Below, piece by piece: positions 8,654-16,561 of a stretch of 32,945 nucleotides of DNA. Position numbers and translations under genes: made by a program. Source of the stretch: Cyclobacteriaceae bacterium (GTDB lineage Bacteria > Bacteroidota > Bacteroidia > Cytophagales > Cyclobacteriaceae); the NCBI GenBank assembly GCA_025455225.1, contig JALOMY010000002.1, forward strand, positions 1-32,945, written 5' to 3'. The first letter of the stretch is position 1; each line of letters opens with the position of its first letter. Under the pieces are notes generated by a model. That model ran no database searches and was not told where the DNA came from. It worked only from the letters and a program-made list of their open reading frames with translations.

Positions 8654-8683
8654 TTTGGATTTACCTGCATTCATCTAAATTTG
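8654..8683 (+). promoter_or_regulatory. metK promoter (TTTG-N18-TAAATTTG)
   Basis: TTTG at 8654-8657 and TAAATTTG at 8676-8683 are 18 bases apart, matching both parts of the Bacteroidota sigma-ABfr consensus. Transcription would start near 8688-8690 and give a leader of about 35 bases, too short for any known SAM riboswitch. Confidence 0.6.
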
Positions 8684-8723
8684 CCGACTTGTACCAATAG
8701 CCAAATTCAAATTAATTCATATT

Positions 8724-9980
8724 ATGCCTTATTTATTTACCTCTGAATCTGTATCGGAAGGCCATCCGGATAAAGTAGCTGACCAGATTTCTGATGCATT
8801 GATTGATTATTTTCTGGCCTATGATCCGGATTCAAAAGTAGCTTGCGAAACACTGGTTACAACCGGGCAGGTTGTGCTGGCGGGCGAAGTAAAATCAAAG
8901 GCATACCTCGATGTTCAGGATATAGCACGCGAAGTAATCCGTAAAATCGGATATACCCGCAGTGAATATATGTTTGAAGCGAATTCCTGCGGAATATTAT
9001 CAGCCATACATGAGCAGTCTCCGGATATCAACCAGGGTGTTGAACGGAAGAAGAAGGAAGACCAGGGAGCCGGTGATCAGGGTATGATGTTTGGTTATGC
9101 AACCAATGAAACCGACAATTACATGCCTCTGGCTTTGGAGGTTGCCCACTCCTTACTACGTGAGCTTGCTGTTATTCGTAAAGAAGGCAAGCAAATGACC
9201 TATCTGAGGCCCGACTCTAAATCGCAGGTAACGATTGAATATGGTGATGACAACCAACCCATACGAATAGACACAATTGTGTTGTCCACACAGCATGATG
9301 ATTTTGATAAAGATGCGGCCATGCTGAAGAAGATCAAGGAAGATGTAATTGGAATACTTATTCCGCGTGTTAAGAATAAGTTGCCGAAACGTGTTCATAA
9401 ACTCTTTACAAGCGACATCAAGTACCTGATTAATCCAACCGGTAAGTTTGTGATTGGCGGACCGCACGGAGATACTGGACTAACCGGACGTAAAATTATT
9501 GTGGATACGTACGGTGGCAAAGGTGCTCATGGCGGTGGTGCTTTTTCCGGAAAGGATCCCTCCAAAGTAGATCGTTCAGCAGCCTATGCTACCCGTCATA
9601 TTGCTAAAAACCTGGTAGCGGCCGGAGTGTGTTCTGAAGCCCTGGTTCAGGTTGCATATGCCATAGGTGTAGCGAAACCAGTAGGATTGTATGTAAATAC
9701 GTACGGAACCAGTAAGGTTAAACTGAGTGATGGTGAGATAGCGAAAAAATTAGAAAAGGTATTTGATCTTCGTCCCTACTTCATTGAATCACGATTTAAT
9801 CTGCGTTCTCCAATATATGCAGAAACTGCGGCCTATGGTCATATGGGGCGCAAACCCCAGGTGGTTGAAAAAGTGTTTAATAAGGGAAAGAAAGATGAAA
9901 AGCGAGTTAAGGTGGAACTCTTTCCCTGGGAAAAACTGGATTACGTTGAACCGTTAAAGAAAGCGTTCAAGTTGAATTAA
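8724..9980 (+). CDS. metK: S-adenosylmethionine synthetase
   Basis: MetK joins ATP and L-methionine to make S-adenosylmethionine, releasing phosphate and pyrophosphate, in the cytoplasm. The 418 residues contain all family signatures: the N-terminal SESVSEGHPDK with the substrate-binding histidine, a GAGDQGMMFGYA segment, a GGPHGDTGLTGRK segment, and the glycine-rich GAHGGGAFSGKDPSKVDRSAAY signature segment, shown here in part. The length is slightly above the E. coli protein (384), with the extra residues in the middle and C-terminal regions, as in other Bacteroidota. It has its own promoter at 8654-8683 and ends in a strong bidirectional terminator that begins at the last base of its TAA stop. 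Confidence 0.99.
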   Translation: MPYLFTSESVSEGHPDKVADQISDALIDYFLAYDPDSKVACETLVTTGQVVLAGEVKSKAYLDVQDIAREVIRKIGYTRSEYMFEANSCGILSAIHEQSPDINQGVERKKKEDQGAGDQGMMFGYATNETDNYMPLALEVAHSLLRELAVIRKEGKQMTYLRPDSKSQVTIEYGDDNQPIRIDTIVLSTQHDDFDKDAAMLKKIKEDVIGILIPRVKNKLPKRVHKLFTSDIKYLINPTGKFVIGGPHGDTGLTGRKIIVDTYGGKGAHGGGAFSGKDPSKVDRSAAYATRHIAKNLVAAGVCSEALVQVAYAIGVAKPVGLYVNTYGTSKVKLSDGEIAKKLEKVFDLRPYFIESRFNLRSPIYAETAAYGHMGRKPQVVEKVFNKGKKDEKRVKVELFPWEKLDYVEPLKKAFKLN

Positions 9981-10014
9981 AATTAAAAGGGGCTCATTGA
10001 GCCCCTTTTAATTT
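9980..10014. terminator. Bidirectional intrinsic terminator between metK and hpf
   Basis: A perfect 16-bp inverted repeat (9980-9995 and 9999-10014) has a 3-base loop, a GC-rich core GGGGCTC/GAGCCCC and A/T-rich arms that give a U-rich tail on both strands. It serves convergent metK (+) and hpf (-) and begins inside the metK stop codon. Confidence 0.9.
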
Positions 10015-10027
10015 CTTGAAAGGATGT

Positions 10028-10330
10028 TTAAACCCGGCCATTCTTAACCCGCGTCTTGAATTTTTTTAATTGATTCTTCAGAGCTTCCGTAGCCTGATCG
10101 GTTGCTGCTTCGAATGATCGGGCTTTTTCAGTTGCGAAAAGCTGGCTGCCAGGGAGGTTGAGTTTAATTTCCACCGTTTTATTTTCAACGCCTTCATTGT
10201 TAAGCCTAAGGAAAACCTCACCATCCACCATACGATCAAAAAGAAGTTCCAGTTTGTCCACCTTTCGTTGGATGAAATTGATCAGCTTCCGGTCAGCATC
10301 AAAATGGATGGATTGCACTTTAATTTTCAT
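10028..10330 (-). CDS. hpf: Ribosome hibernation-promoting factor (HPF/RaiA family)
   Basis: A 100-residue short-form HPF/RaiA (sigma-54 modulation protein) that binds the 30S decoding region and idles ribosomes during starvation. The family pattern is clear: KIKVQSIHFDADRKLINFI at the N-terminus, then KVDKLELLFDRM, VEIKLNLPG and a basic C-terminal helix. I choose the ATG at 10330, which begins MKIKVQSIHF. An upstream in-frame start at 10381 would add 17 residues that do not fit the family. It lies downstream of xerC on the same strand after a 109-base gap in which I see no clear promoter, so co-transcription with xerC is plausible. Confidence 0.95.
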   Translation of the reverse strand: MKIKVQSIHFDADRKLINFIQRKVDKLELLFDRMVDGEVFLRLNNEGVENKTVEIKLNLPGSQLFATEKARSFEAATDQATEALKNQLKKFKTRVKNGRV

Positions 10331-10439
10331 AACGGTTGGTTTTAATATTGAACATAATTTCGATTCGGCTGAAGCCGGCAATAAGTAATGCAGTAGAGGT
10401 TATTACATAGTAAACAGGTTTAGATGATTAATACGGTTA

Positions 10440-11327
10440 TTATGCTTTAGGATGAGCCTGATCGTAGGCCTTTTTGATTTTTTCCATTGAGTTATGGGTA
10501 TATACCTGCGTTGCAGCAAGGCTGCTGTGACCCAATAAATCTTTTACAGCATTAATTTCTGCTCCTTTATTAAGCAAATGTGTTGCATAGGTATGACGCA
10601 AGACGTGGGGACTTCTTTTTTCTGTTGATGTATTTTCATTGAGATAACGCTTGACAATCCGGTACACCATCATGGGGTAGCATGGCTCTCCTTTTTCTGT
10701 AACAAAAAGAAATCCGTGATTTTTCATTTCAACCTCCTGATTCCGAATTGATATATACTCTTTAAGTATAGGTACGATACTTCCTGGAAAAGGGATTACC
10801 CTTTCTTTATTTCTTTTGCCCAAAACTTTTAACGTGCGGGCCCTGAGATCGACCTGCACTTCTTTCAATGTAATAAGTTCCGACAAGCGCATTCCGGTTG
10901 CGTAAAACAGCTCAAGGATAAGTTTATCGCGCCATCCCTCCAACGAGTTTTCGAATTCTGCATGATCGAGCATGTTTACCATCTCCGCTTCTTTAACGAA
11001 TGAAGGCAACCGTTTTTGGGTTTTGAGAACCCGTATTTTGGTCATTGGATTTTTGGCGATCACTTCTTGCCTCATTAGGAATTTGTAAAAGGTTTTTAGG
11101 CAAGCAATCTTTCTGTTGACGGATGTGGTTTTATTGCCATCATCAACCAGTTGGATTATCCACGATCGTATAATTCCGTAATCAGCAGTTTCGGGTCGGG
11201 AATCGGGAAACACTTCATTAAGAAAGGAAGTGAACTGATCCAAATCATTTTGGTAAGCAGTAACCGTGTGCCGGCTTACTCGTTTTTCGAATTGAAGGTA
11301 TTTAAAGAAGGATTCAACCATCGGCAT
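10440..11327 (-). CDS. xerC: Tyrosine recombinase XerC/XerD
   Basis: Xer recombinases resolve chromosome dimers at dif during cell division. With the ATG at 11327 the protein has 295 residues: an N-terminal SAM-like core-binding domain (about 1-88) and a C-terminal catalytic domain. The catalytic set is complete: R147 (ATGMR), K171, H241 and R244 (HVLR), H267 (LGHSS) and nucleophile Y276 (QVYTH). Other possible starts are GTG at 11333 and ATG at 11321. Neighbouring rpsU and hpf and the family length point to the housekeeping recombinase, not a mobile-element integrase. XerC and XerD cannot be told apart here with certainty. Confidence 0.93.
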   Translation of the reverse strand: MPMVESFFKYLQFEKRVSRHTVTAYQNDLDQFTSFLNEVFPDSRPETADYGIIRSWIIQLVDDGNKTTSVNRKIACLKTFYKFLMRQEVIAKNPMTKIRVLKTQKRLPSFVKEAEMVNMLDHAEFENSLEGWRDKLILELFYATGMRLSELITLKEVQVDLRARTLKVLGKRNKERVIPFPGSIVPILKEYISIRNQEVEMKNHGFLFVTEKGEPCYPMMVYRIVKRYLNENTSTEKRSPHVLRHTYATHLLNKGAEINAVKDLLGHSSLAATQVYTHNSMEKIKKAYDQAHPKA

Positions 11328-11358
11328 CTTCACGGGCCCGTCAATGATATTCCAATGT

Positions 11359-11398
11359 AAAAAAAATAATCCCCATGAAGAAAGATTCCATGGGGATT
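11359..11398 (-). terminator. Intrinsic terminator after rpsU
   Basis: A perfect 10-bp inverted repeat (11368-11377 and 11389-11398, AATCCCCATG/CATGGGGATT) has an 11-base loop. On the minus strand it is followed by ATTTTTTTT from the A-run at 11359-11366. It lies 47 bases past the rpsU stop and ahead of xerC, so it would cut rpsU transcripts from xerC. Confidence 0.85.
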
Positions 11399-11445
11399 CC
11401 TGTATGAATGAATCAGATTCTGAACGAGCCGCTCAGAAGATCAGA

Positions 11446-11640
11446 TTATGGATTTTGCAAGAATTTCTGACGCTCCCGGTAAGCAGCCCGGATAATTTCA
11501 TTTCTGCGCTTAACAGAGGGTTTTTCAAATGAGGTACGGGAACGTAATTCCTTTAAAACTCCTGTTTTTTCGAACTTCTTCTTAAAGCGCTTAAGAGCCT
11601 TATCAATGGATTCGTTTTCTTTGATGTTAACAATAATCAT
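11446..11640 (-). CDS. rpsU: 30S ribosomal protein S21
   Basis: bS21, a small basic protein of the 30S platform near the anti-Shine-Dalgarno end of 16S rRNA. The 64 residues begin MIIVNIKENESIDKALKRFK and show the family's KFEKTGVLKELR and KRRNEIIRAAYRER segments. The ATG at 11640 is chosen because a longer frame (to 11697) adds a tail foreign to S21. The gene has its own two-part promoter in the 3' end of the acyl-CoA dehydrogenase gene and its own terminator, so it is probably a single-gene transcript. Its small size and internal promoter suit high, independent expression. Confidence 0.97.
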   Translation of the reverse strand: MIIVNIKENESIDKALKRFKKKFEKTGVLKELRSRTSFEKPSVKRRNEIIRAAYRERQKFLQNP

Positions 11641-11659
11641 GCTTTTACGATTAGGGCTG

Positions 11660-11692
11660 CAAATATAGCAAAAGGACTCTGAATAATGCAAA
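11660..11692 (-). promoter_or_regulatory. rpsU promoter (TTTG-N21-TATATTTG on minus strand)
   Basis: On the minus strand TTTG (11692-11689) and TATATTTG (11667-11660) are 21 bases apart, close to the Bacteroidota consensus. The predicted start near 11655 gives a leader of about 15 bases. The -33 part touches the last codon of the upstream gene. Confidence 0.6.
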
Positions 11693-11693
11693 A

Positions 11694-12857
11694 TCACTTA
11701 AGGATTGCTCTGGAAATAACCAGCTTTTGAATTTCAGAAGTGCCTTCACCGATTGTGCACAATTTGGCATCCCGGTAATACTTTTCTGCCGGAAAATCCT
11801 TGGTATAGCCATATCCACCAAAAATCTGCACGCCTTCATTAGCGATTTCAACAGCCACTTCGGAAGCATAAAGCTTAGCCATGGCTGATTCTTTATTGAC
11901 ATTATGACCTCTTTCTTTCAGATCGGCTGCCCGGTAGGTGAGCAAGCGGGCTGCTTCAATCTTGGTGGCCATTTCGGCCAGCTTGAATGAAATTCCCTGA
12001 AAGGAAGATATTGGCTTATTGAACTGATGACGCTCTTTTGAATACTGCAAGGCTGCTTCAAAGGCACCCTGAGCAATACCCAGGCTTAAAGCAGCTATTG
12101 AAATGCGACCGCCATCCAACACTTTCATGGCCTGAATAAATCCTTCACCTTCACTGCCCAGCATTTGTGACTTGTGTATCCTGCAATCTGAGAATATCAA
12201 TTCCGTTGTTTCCGATGCCCGCATGCCCAGCTTATTTTCTTTTTTGCCGGATGTGAATCCCGGAGTTCCTTTTTCAATAACAAAAGCAGTCATACCGCGC
12301 GAATCACCGACCTGTCCGGTTCGAACTATTACAACGGCTACATTACCAGTTTTACCATGTGTAATAAAATTCTTGGCACCATTGATAATATAATAATCGC
12401 CATCCTTTACGGCTACTGTTCGCATATTGCCTGCATCCGAACCTGTATTGGGCTCTGTTAAACCCCATGCGCCAATCCATTCTGCAGTTGCCAATTTGGG
12501 TAAATACGCCTGTTTCTGTTCTTCATTTCCAAACTGAAGAATGTGATTCGTACATAAAGAATTGTGGGCGGCCATGGATAAACCAATGGATCCGTCAATT
12601 TTAGAAAGCTCAGCGATTGCAGTTACATATTCCGGATAACCAAATCCGGCACCCCCATAATGCTCTGGAACCAATACACCCATGAGTCCAAGTTTGCCCA
12701 TTTTGCGAAACATCTCAACGGGAAATTCCTGGGCTTCATCCCAATTCATTATATAAGGTTTTATTTCGCGTGCCCCAAAGTCGCGAACCATTTGGGCAAT
12801 CATGGTTTGATTTTCAGATTCCAGGAAGTTTACTCCCTGCAGGCTTTCAGTTATCAC
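11694..12857 (-). CDS. Acyl-CoA dehydrogenase (short-chain/butyryl-CoA type)
   Basis: A 387-residue FAD flavoenzyme that makes the alpha-beta double bond of acyl-CoA in fatty-acid or amino-acid breakdown, passing electrons to ETF. Visible signatures are the WGLTEPNTGSD flavin-binding segment (131-141), NGAKNFITHG, GMRASETTEL, the RHQFNKPI segment and the C-terminal YRDAKLCTIGEGTSEIQ. The catalytic base is E371, in the position used by short-chain acyl-CoA dehydrogenases. The start is GTG at 12857; no ATG lies between the upstream in-frame stop and the conserved N-terminal helices. Chain-length preference cannot be fixed from sequence alone. It is divergent from ugd. Confidence 0.95.
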   Translation of the reverse strand: MITESLQGVNFLESENQTMIAQMVRDFGAREIKPYIMNWDEAQEFPVEMFRKMGKLGLMGVLVPEHYGGAGFGYPEYVTAIAELSKIDGSIGLSMAAHNSLCTNHILQFGNEEQKQAYLPKLATAEWIGAWGLTEPNTGSDAGNMRTVAVKDGDYYIINGAKNFITHGKTGNVAVVIVRTGQVGDSRGMTAFVIEKGTPGFTSGKKENKLGMRASETTELIFSDCRIHKSQMLGSEGEGFIQAMKVLDGGRISIAALSLGIAQGAFEAALQYSKERHQFNKPISSFQGISFKLAEMATKIEAARLLTYRAADLKERGHNVNKESAMAKLYASEVAVEIANEGVQIFGGYGYTKDFPAEKYYRDAKLCTIGEGTSEIQKLVISRAILK

Positions 12858-12978
12858 GATTTGATCGATTTAAATTTTATTTGGGTTACGAAGGTATGTC
12901 TTTTAACGATGTAACCAAACGAATGTTAGTTTGTGCCATAAAAAAGTGACCCAATCGAGCATTAGATTCGAAATCGTT

Positions 12979-12986
12979 TATTTTTG
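12979..12986 (+). promoter_or_regulatory. Putative ugd -7 box (TATTTTTG)
   Basis: TATTTTTG matches TAnnTTTG and ends 29 bases before the ugd ATG, a sensible position for a short leader. A clear TTTG is not seen at -33; the nearest one (12930-12933) is too far away. Confidence 0.4.
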
Positions 12987-13015
12987 GGCTCTTTTTAAAC
13001 TTTAACTCTCTCATA

Positions 13016-14329
13016 ATGAAAATTGCAGTTATTGGTACCGGCTATGTGGGTCTTGTTAGCGGTACTTGTTTTGCTGAAACGGGGAACACTGTAACCTGTG
13101 TCGATATTGATGCCAATAAAGTAGCCAGTTTAAAAGCCGGTAAAATCACTATTTATGAACCCGGACTGGAGCTTCTTTTTGAACGAAATCTTCGTGAAGG
13201 AAGACTTCTGTTTACCACCAATCTCCAGCAAGGCATTGAAGGCGCCCAGGTTATTATGCTGGCTTTGCCAACGCCACCCGGTGAAGACGGTTCAGCTGAT
13301 TTGAAATATGTACTTCAGGTGGCTGAGCAACTAGGTCCTATGCTGAAAGGGTATACTGTGATTGTGAATAAAAGTACCGTTCCAGTAGGGACAGCCGATC
13401 TTGTGCGGGAAAAGGTTGCATCTGGCGCCAAGGTTGAGTTTGATGTTGTTTCTAATCCGGAATTCCTTCGCGAAGGATTAGCCGTAGAAGATTTCATGAA
13501 ACCGGAGCGCGTTGTTATCGGTACCAAATCCACACGGGCACGGAAAATAATGGAAGATTTATATGCACCATATGTTATGCAAGGCAATCCGATTCTGGTT
13601 ATGGATGAACGGTCATCGGAACTTACCAAATATGCCGCGAATGCATTCCTGGCAACCAAGATTACGTTCATGAATGAGATAGCCAATATGTGTGAGCGGT
13701 TAGGTGCTGATGTTGACCTGGTTCGATTAGGCGTTGGTACAGATAGCCGAATCGGAAAGCGATTCCTATTTGCAGGAATTGGTTATGGCGGAAGTTGTTT
13801 TCCAAAAGATGTTCAGGCTTTGGCCTATTCCGCAGATCAGGTGAAGTATGATTTCAAAATTCTCGATGCTGTGATGTCGGTCAATGAAAAACAAAAGACA
13901 CGGATGATCGAGCGCATGAATGAATATTTTAAAAGTGATCTGAAGAATAAACGCATTGCTGTCTGGGGTCTTGCATTTAAACCTCAAACGGATGATATCC
14001 GCGAAGCACCATCCTTATACAATATCCGTGAGCTACTAAAAGCAGGTGCTGATGTCCATGTGCACGATCCGGAAGCCATGCAAAATGTACGAAACGTGTT
14101 TGGTGATCAGATTCATTATCACGCCAATGCTTATAACGCTCTTGAGCAGGCAGATGCCCTATTTATTGCTACCGAATGGCCGGAATATCGAAGTCCTGAT
14201 TTTCAAAGGATAGCAAGCCTGATGCGAGGAAAAGTAATCTTTGACGGAAGAAACCTCTACAGCCCTGATGATTTTACTGAACTTGGGTTCACTTATTACA
14301 GTATTGGCCGTAAATCCGTTATTTCTTAA
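13016..14329 (+). CDS. ugd: UDP-glucose 6-dehydrogenase
   Basis: Ugd oxidises UDP-glucose twice with NAD+ to UDP-glucuronate, a precursor of envelope polysaccharides. The 437 residues show the N-terminal Rossmann motif GTGYVGLVSG (7-16), the LPTPPGEDGSADL segment, NPEFLREG, the catalytic cysteine C261 in GGSCFPKD, and a C-terminal UDP-binding domain with WGLAFKPQTDDIREAPS. It is the first of three same-strand genes (rfbB follows after 6 bases, rfbA after a further 18), a compact nucleotide-sugar operon that is probably driven from the box at 12979-12986. A GDP-mannose dehydrogenase is less likely given the overall sequence. Confidence 0.97.
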   Translation: MKIAVIGTGYVGLVSGTCFAETGNTVTCVDIDANKVASLKAGKITIYEPGLELLFERNLREGRLLFTTNLQQGIEGAQVIMLALPTPPGEDGSADLKYVLQVAEQLGPMLKGYTVIVNKSTVPVGTADLVREKVASGAKVEFDVVSNPEFLREGLAVEDFMKPERVVIGTKSTRARKIMEDLYAPYVMQGNPILVMDERSSELTKYAANAFLATKITFMNEIANMCERLGADVDLVRLGVGTDSRIGKRFLFAGIGYGGSCFPKDVQALAYSADQVKYDFKILDAVMSVNEKQKTRMIERMNEYFKSDLKNKRIAVWGLAFKPQTDDIREAPSLYNIRELLKAGADVHVHDPEAMQNVRNVFGDQIHYHANAYNALEQADALFIATEWPEYRSPDFQRIASLMRGKVIFDGRNLYSPDDFTELGFTYYSIGRKSVIS

Positions 14330-14335
14330 AAACTT

Positions 14336-15391
14336 ATGAGCTCCAAAAATATATTAATAACCGGTGGTGCCGGTTTTATCGGGTCGCACGTTGTTCGGCT
14401 TTTCGTTAAAAAATACCCGGAATACAGAATTATTAATCTGGATAGTTTGACCTATGCAGGAAACCTTGAGAACCTGAGGGATATTGAAAATGCCCCTAAT
14501 TATGAGTTTGTGCGGGCGAGTATTCTTGATATGGATGCTTTACGCCAGGTTTTTCAGCAATATTCGATTAACGGGGTCATTCACCTGGCAGCAGAATCTC
14601 ATGTTGACCGTTCCATTCATAATCCGGATGAATTTGCCATGACCAACATTATTGGTACCATCCGGTTGTTGAAAGTAGCGCAAACTGCCTGGCATGGAAA
14701 CATGGAGGATAAAATGTTTTATCATATCTCTACGGATGAAGTATATGGCTCAATCGAAGACGGTTATTTTACTGAAGAAACTCCCATCGATCCACGTTCA
14801 CCTTATTCAGCATCAAAGGCCAGCAGCGATCATTTTGTTGTTGCATTTAACAACAGTTACGGATTGCCTTCAATGGTAAGCCGTTGCTCGAATAATTATG
14901 GCCCTTATCAATTTCCTGAGAAGTTGATTCCACTCATGATCAACAACATGGTGAATAAGAAACCATTGCCGGTTTATGGTAAGGGCGAAAATATCCGCGA
15001 TTGGTTATACGTAGAAGATCATGCCCGTGCCATTGACACAATCTTTCACAAGGGTAAATCAGGAGAAGTATATAACATTGGTGGTAATAACGAGTGGAAG
15101 AATATTGATCTCGTTAAAATGTTATGCCGTATAGTGGATGAAAAGTTGAACCGGGAGCCTGGTACTTCGGCATCGCTGATAACCTATGTTACAGACCGCC
15201 CGGGCCATGACTTGCGCTATGCTATCGATGCCTCGAAAGTGATCAGTGAGACAGGCTGGCGCCCAACAACTGATTTTGCAGAAGGCCTTGAAAAAACCGT
15301 GGAATGGTATTTACAAAATCAGCAATGGCTTTCTCATGTTACTTCAGGAGAATACCTCAAGTACTATGAAAAAATGTATGCAAATCGCTGA
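14336..15391 (+). CDS. rfbB: dTDP-glucose 4,6-dehydratase
   Basis: RfbB/RmlB converts dTDP-glucose to dTDP-4-keto-6-deoxyglucose with bound NAD+, the second step of dTDP-rhamnose and related deoxysugar synthesis. The 351 residues are an extended short-chain dehydrogenase: GGAGFIGSH at 10-18 binds NAD, STDEVYG supplies the active-site T133, D134 and E135, and Y157-x3-K161 is the catalytic pair. RCSNNYGPYQ and the RPGHDLRYAID segment are typical of the subfamily. The start is 6 bases after the ugd stop. Confidence 0.97.
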   Translation: MSSKNILITGGAGFIGSHVVRLFVKKYPEYRIINLDSLTYAGNLENLRDIENAPNYEFVRASILDMDALRQVFQQYSINGVIHLAAESHVDRSIHNPDEFAMTNIIGTIRLLKVAQTAWHGNMEDKMFYHISTDEVYGSIEDGYFTEETPIDPRSPYSASKASSDHFVVAFNNSYGLPSMVSRCSNNYGPYQFPEKLIPLMINNMVNKKPLPVYGKGENIRDWLYVEDHARAIDTIFHKGKSGEVYNIGGNNEWKNIDLVKMLCRIVDEKLNREPGTSASLITYVTDRPGHDLRYAIDASKVISETGWRPTTDFAEGLEKTVEWYLQNQQWLSHVTSGEYLKYYEKMYANR

Positions 15392-15409
15392 TTAACAAAT
15401 AATTATAAG

Positions 15410-16267
15410 ATGAAAGGAATCATATTAGCCGGAGGTTCAGGGACCCGTTTGCATCCGCTTACCATTGCTATTAGCAAGCAATTGATGCCGTTGTACGACA
15501 AGCCGATGATTTATTATCCGTTATCAGTCTTAATGATGGCAGGTATAAAGGATATCCTGATTATCTCCACTCCTCATGATCTTCCGCTGTTCAAAAAACT
15601 CCTGGGCGATGGACGCCAATTAGGATGCACCTTTTCTTATGCGGAGCAACCACGTCCTGAAGGATTGGCTCAGGCCTTTATCATTGGAGAAGAATTCATT
15701 GGAAGCGATCATGTTGCCCTTATTTTGGGTGATAACATATTCTATGGAAGTGGATTTGTAAGGTTGATTCAGTCGTGTGTTAATCCGGATGGCGGAATTG
15801 TGTTTGCTTATCATGTTAACGACCCGGAACGATATGGTGTGGTTGAATTTGATAAAGACATGAATGTCTTGTCCATTGAAGAGAAACCCAGGCAACCGAA
15901 GTCAAATTATGCAGTGCCGGGTCTTTATTTCTATGATAATTCGGTAGTGCAGATTGCCAAATCAATTAAACCCAGTGCCCGGGGAGAACTCGAAATAACC
16001 GAGGTTAACAACACGTACCTGAAGCAAGGCAAACTTAAAGTTGCTGTGATGAACCGGGGCACAGCCTGGTTGGATACCGGAACCTTTGACTCATTAATGC
16101 AGGCATCAACTTTTGTACAGGTTATTGAACAACGGCAAGGTCTTAAAGTCGGGTGCATTGAAGAGGTTGCCTACCGCATGGGCTTTATCAATCACAACCA
16201 ATTGCTCGAGTTAGCCAAACCGCTCGAAAAAAGTGGTTATGGAGAGTATCTGAAAAGCATAGAATAA
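15410..16267 (+). CDS. rfbA: Glucose-1-phosphate thymidylyltransferase
   Basis: RfbA/RmlA joins dTTP and glucose-1-phosphate to make dTDP-glucose, the entry step of dTDP-sugar synthesis and the substrate of the preceding rfbB product. The 285 residues start MKGIILAGGSGTRLHP, the nucleotide-binding loop, with KQLMPLYDKPMIYYPLS next and the LGDNIFYG and EKPRQPKSNYAV segments later; WLDTGTF is also present. The length is normal. It ends the operon. No rfbC (epimerase) or rfbD (reductase) follows, so dTDP-rhamnose synthesis, if made, must be finished by genes elsewhere. No clear terminator is seen after it. Confidence 0.97.
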   Translation: MKGIILAGGSGTRLHPLTIAISKQLMPLYDKPMIYYPLSVLMMAGIKDILIISTPHDLPLFKKLLGDGRQLGCTFSYAEQPRPEGLAQAFIIGEEFIGSDHVALILGDNIFYGSGFVRLIQSCVNPDGGIVFAYHVNDPERYGVVEFDKDMNVLSIEEKPRQPKSNYAVPGLYFYDNSVVQIAKSIKPSARGELEITEVNNTYLKQGKLKVAVMNRGTAWLDTGTFDSLMQASTFVQVIEQRQGLKVGCIEEVAYRMGFINHNQLLELAKPLEKSGYGEYLKSIE

Positions 16268-16476
16268 AACTCAGATTTCAATTCCACGCAATCCATAAAA
16301 TTCATTTTGGTGTTTCCCTATACGGATGTTTCTATTGAAACAACTAACTATGGAAAGGCAGGCATTAGGCACTTGAATTATTTTACTTAGTGCCCTATTC
16401 CATCCTGTTATAAACATCGATTCCAATTGAGAATTGAAGGTATTTAGTCAACCAGGAATAAGGAAATAGGCAATTA

Positions 16477-16508
16477 TTTGGTGTTCAGTTAAAAATGGTA
16501 TAATTTTG
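16477..16508 (+). promoter_or_regulatory. rimP-nusA-infB promoter (TTTG-N20-TAATTTTG)
   Basis: TTTG at 16477-16480 and TAATTTTG at 16501-16508 are 20 bases apart, one of the best matches to the Bacteroidota consensus in the window. The predicted start near 16513-16515 gives a leader of about 56 bases that contains the hairpin at 16533-16553. Confidence 0.65.
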
Positions 16509-16532
16509 CACCGCATAATTGATCAACTAGAC

Positions 16533-16561
16533 GAGGGGACACAAAGTCCCCTCTTTGTTTT
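16533..16561 (+). terminator. Attenuator-like hairpin in the rimP leader
   Basis: A perfect 8-bp GC-rich stem (16533-16540 and 16546-16553, GAGGGGAC/GTCCCCTC) with a 5-base loop is followed directly by TTTGTTTT. This is intrinsic-terminator architecture placed between the promoter and the first gene, ending 9 bases before the rimP ATG. It could stop transcription early or affect ribosome loading. With nusA in the same operon, feedback by the elongation factor NusA is an attractive inference. Confidence 0.6.

Noticed and set aside
8684..8723. Possible SAM riboswitch before metK
   Set aside because: The predicted leader is only about 35 bases and contains no hairpin; it is too short for SAM-I, and no SAM-II-like pseudoknot is evident.
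10440..11327. Tyrosine recombinase as a mobile-element integrase
   Set aside because: Length, complete Xer motifs, lack of attachment repeats or phage genes and the rpsU/hpf context indicate housekeeping XerC/XerD.
12916..12933. Inverted repeat CAAAC-N8-GTTTG between the acyl-CoA dehydrogenase and ugd genes
   Set aside because: Five-base arms in A/T-rich DNA are expected by chance; nothing else marks it as an operator.
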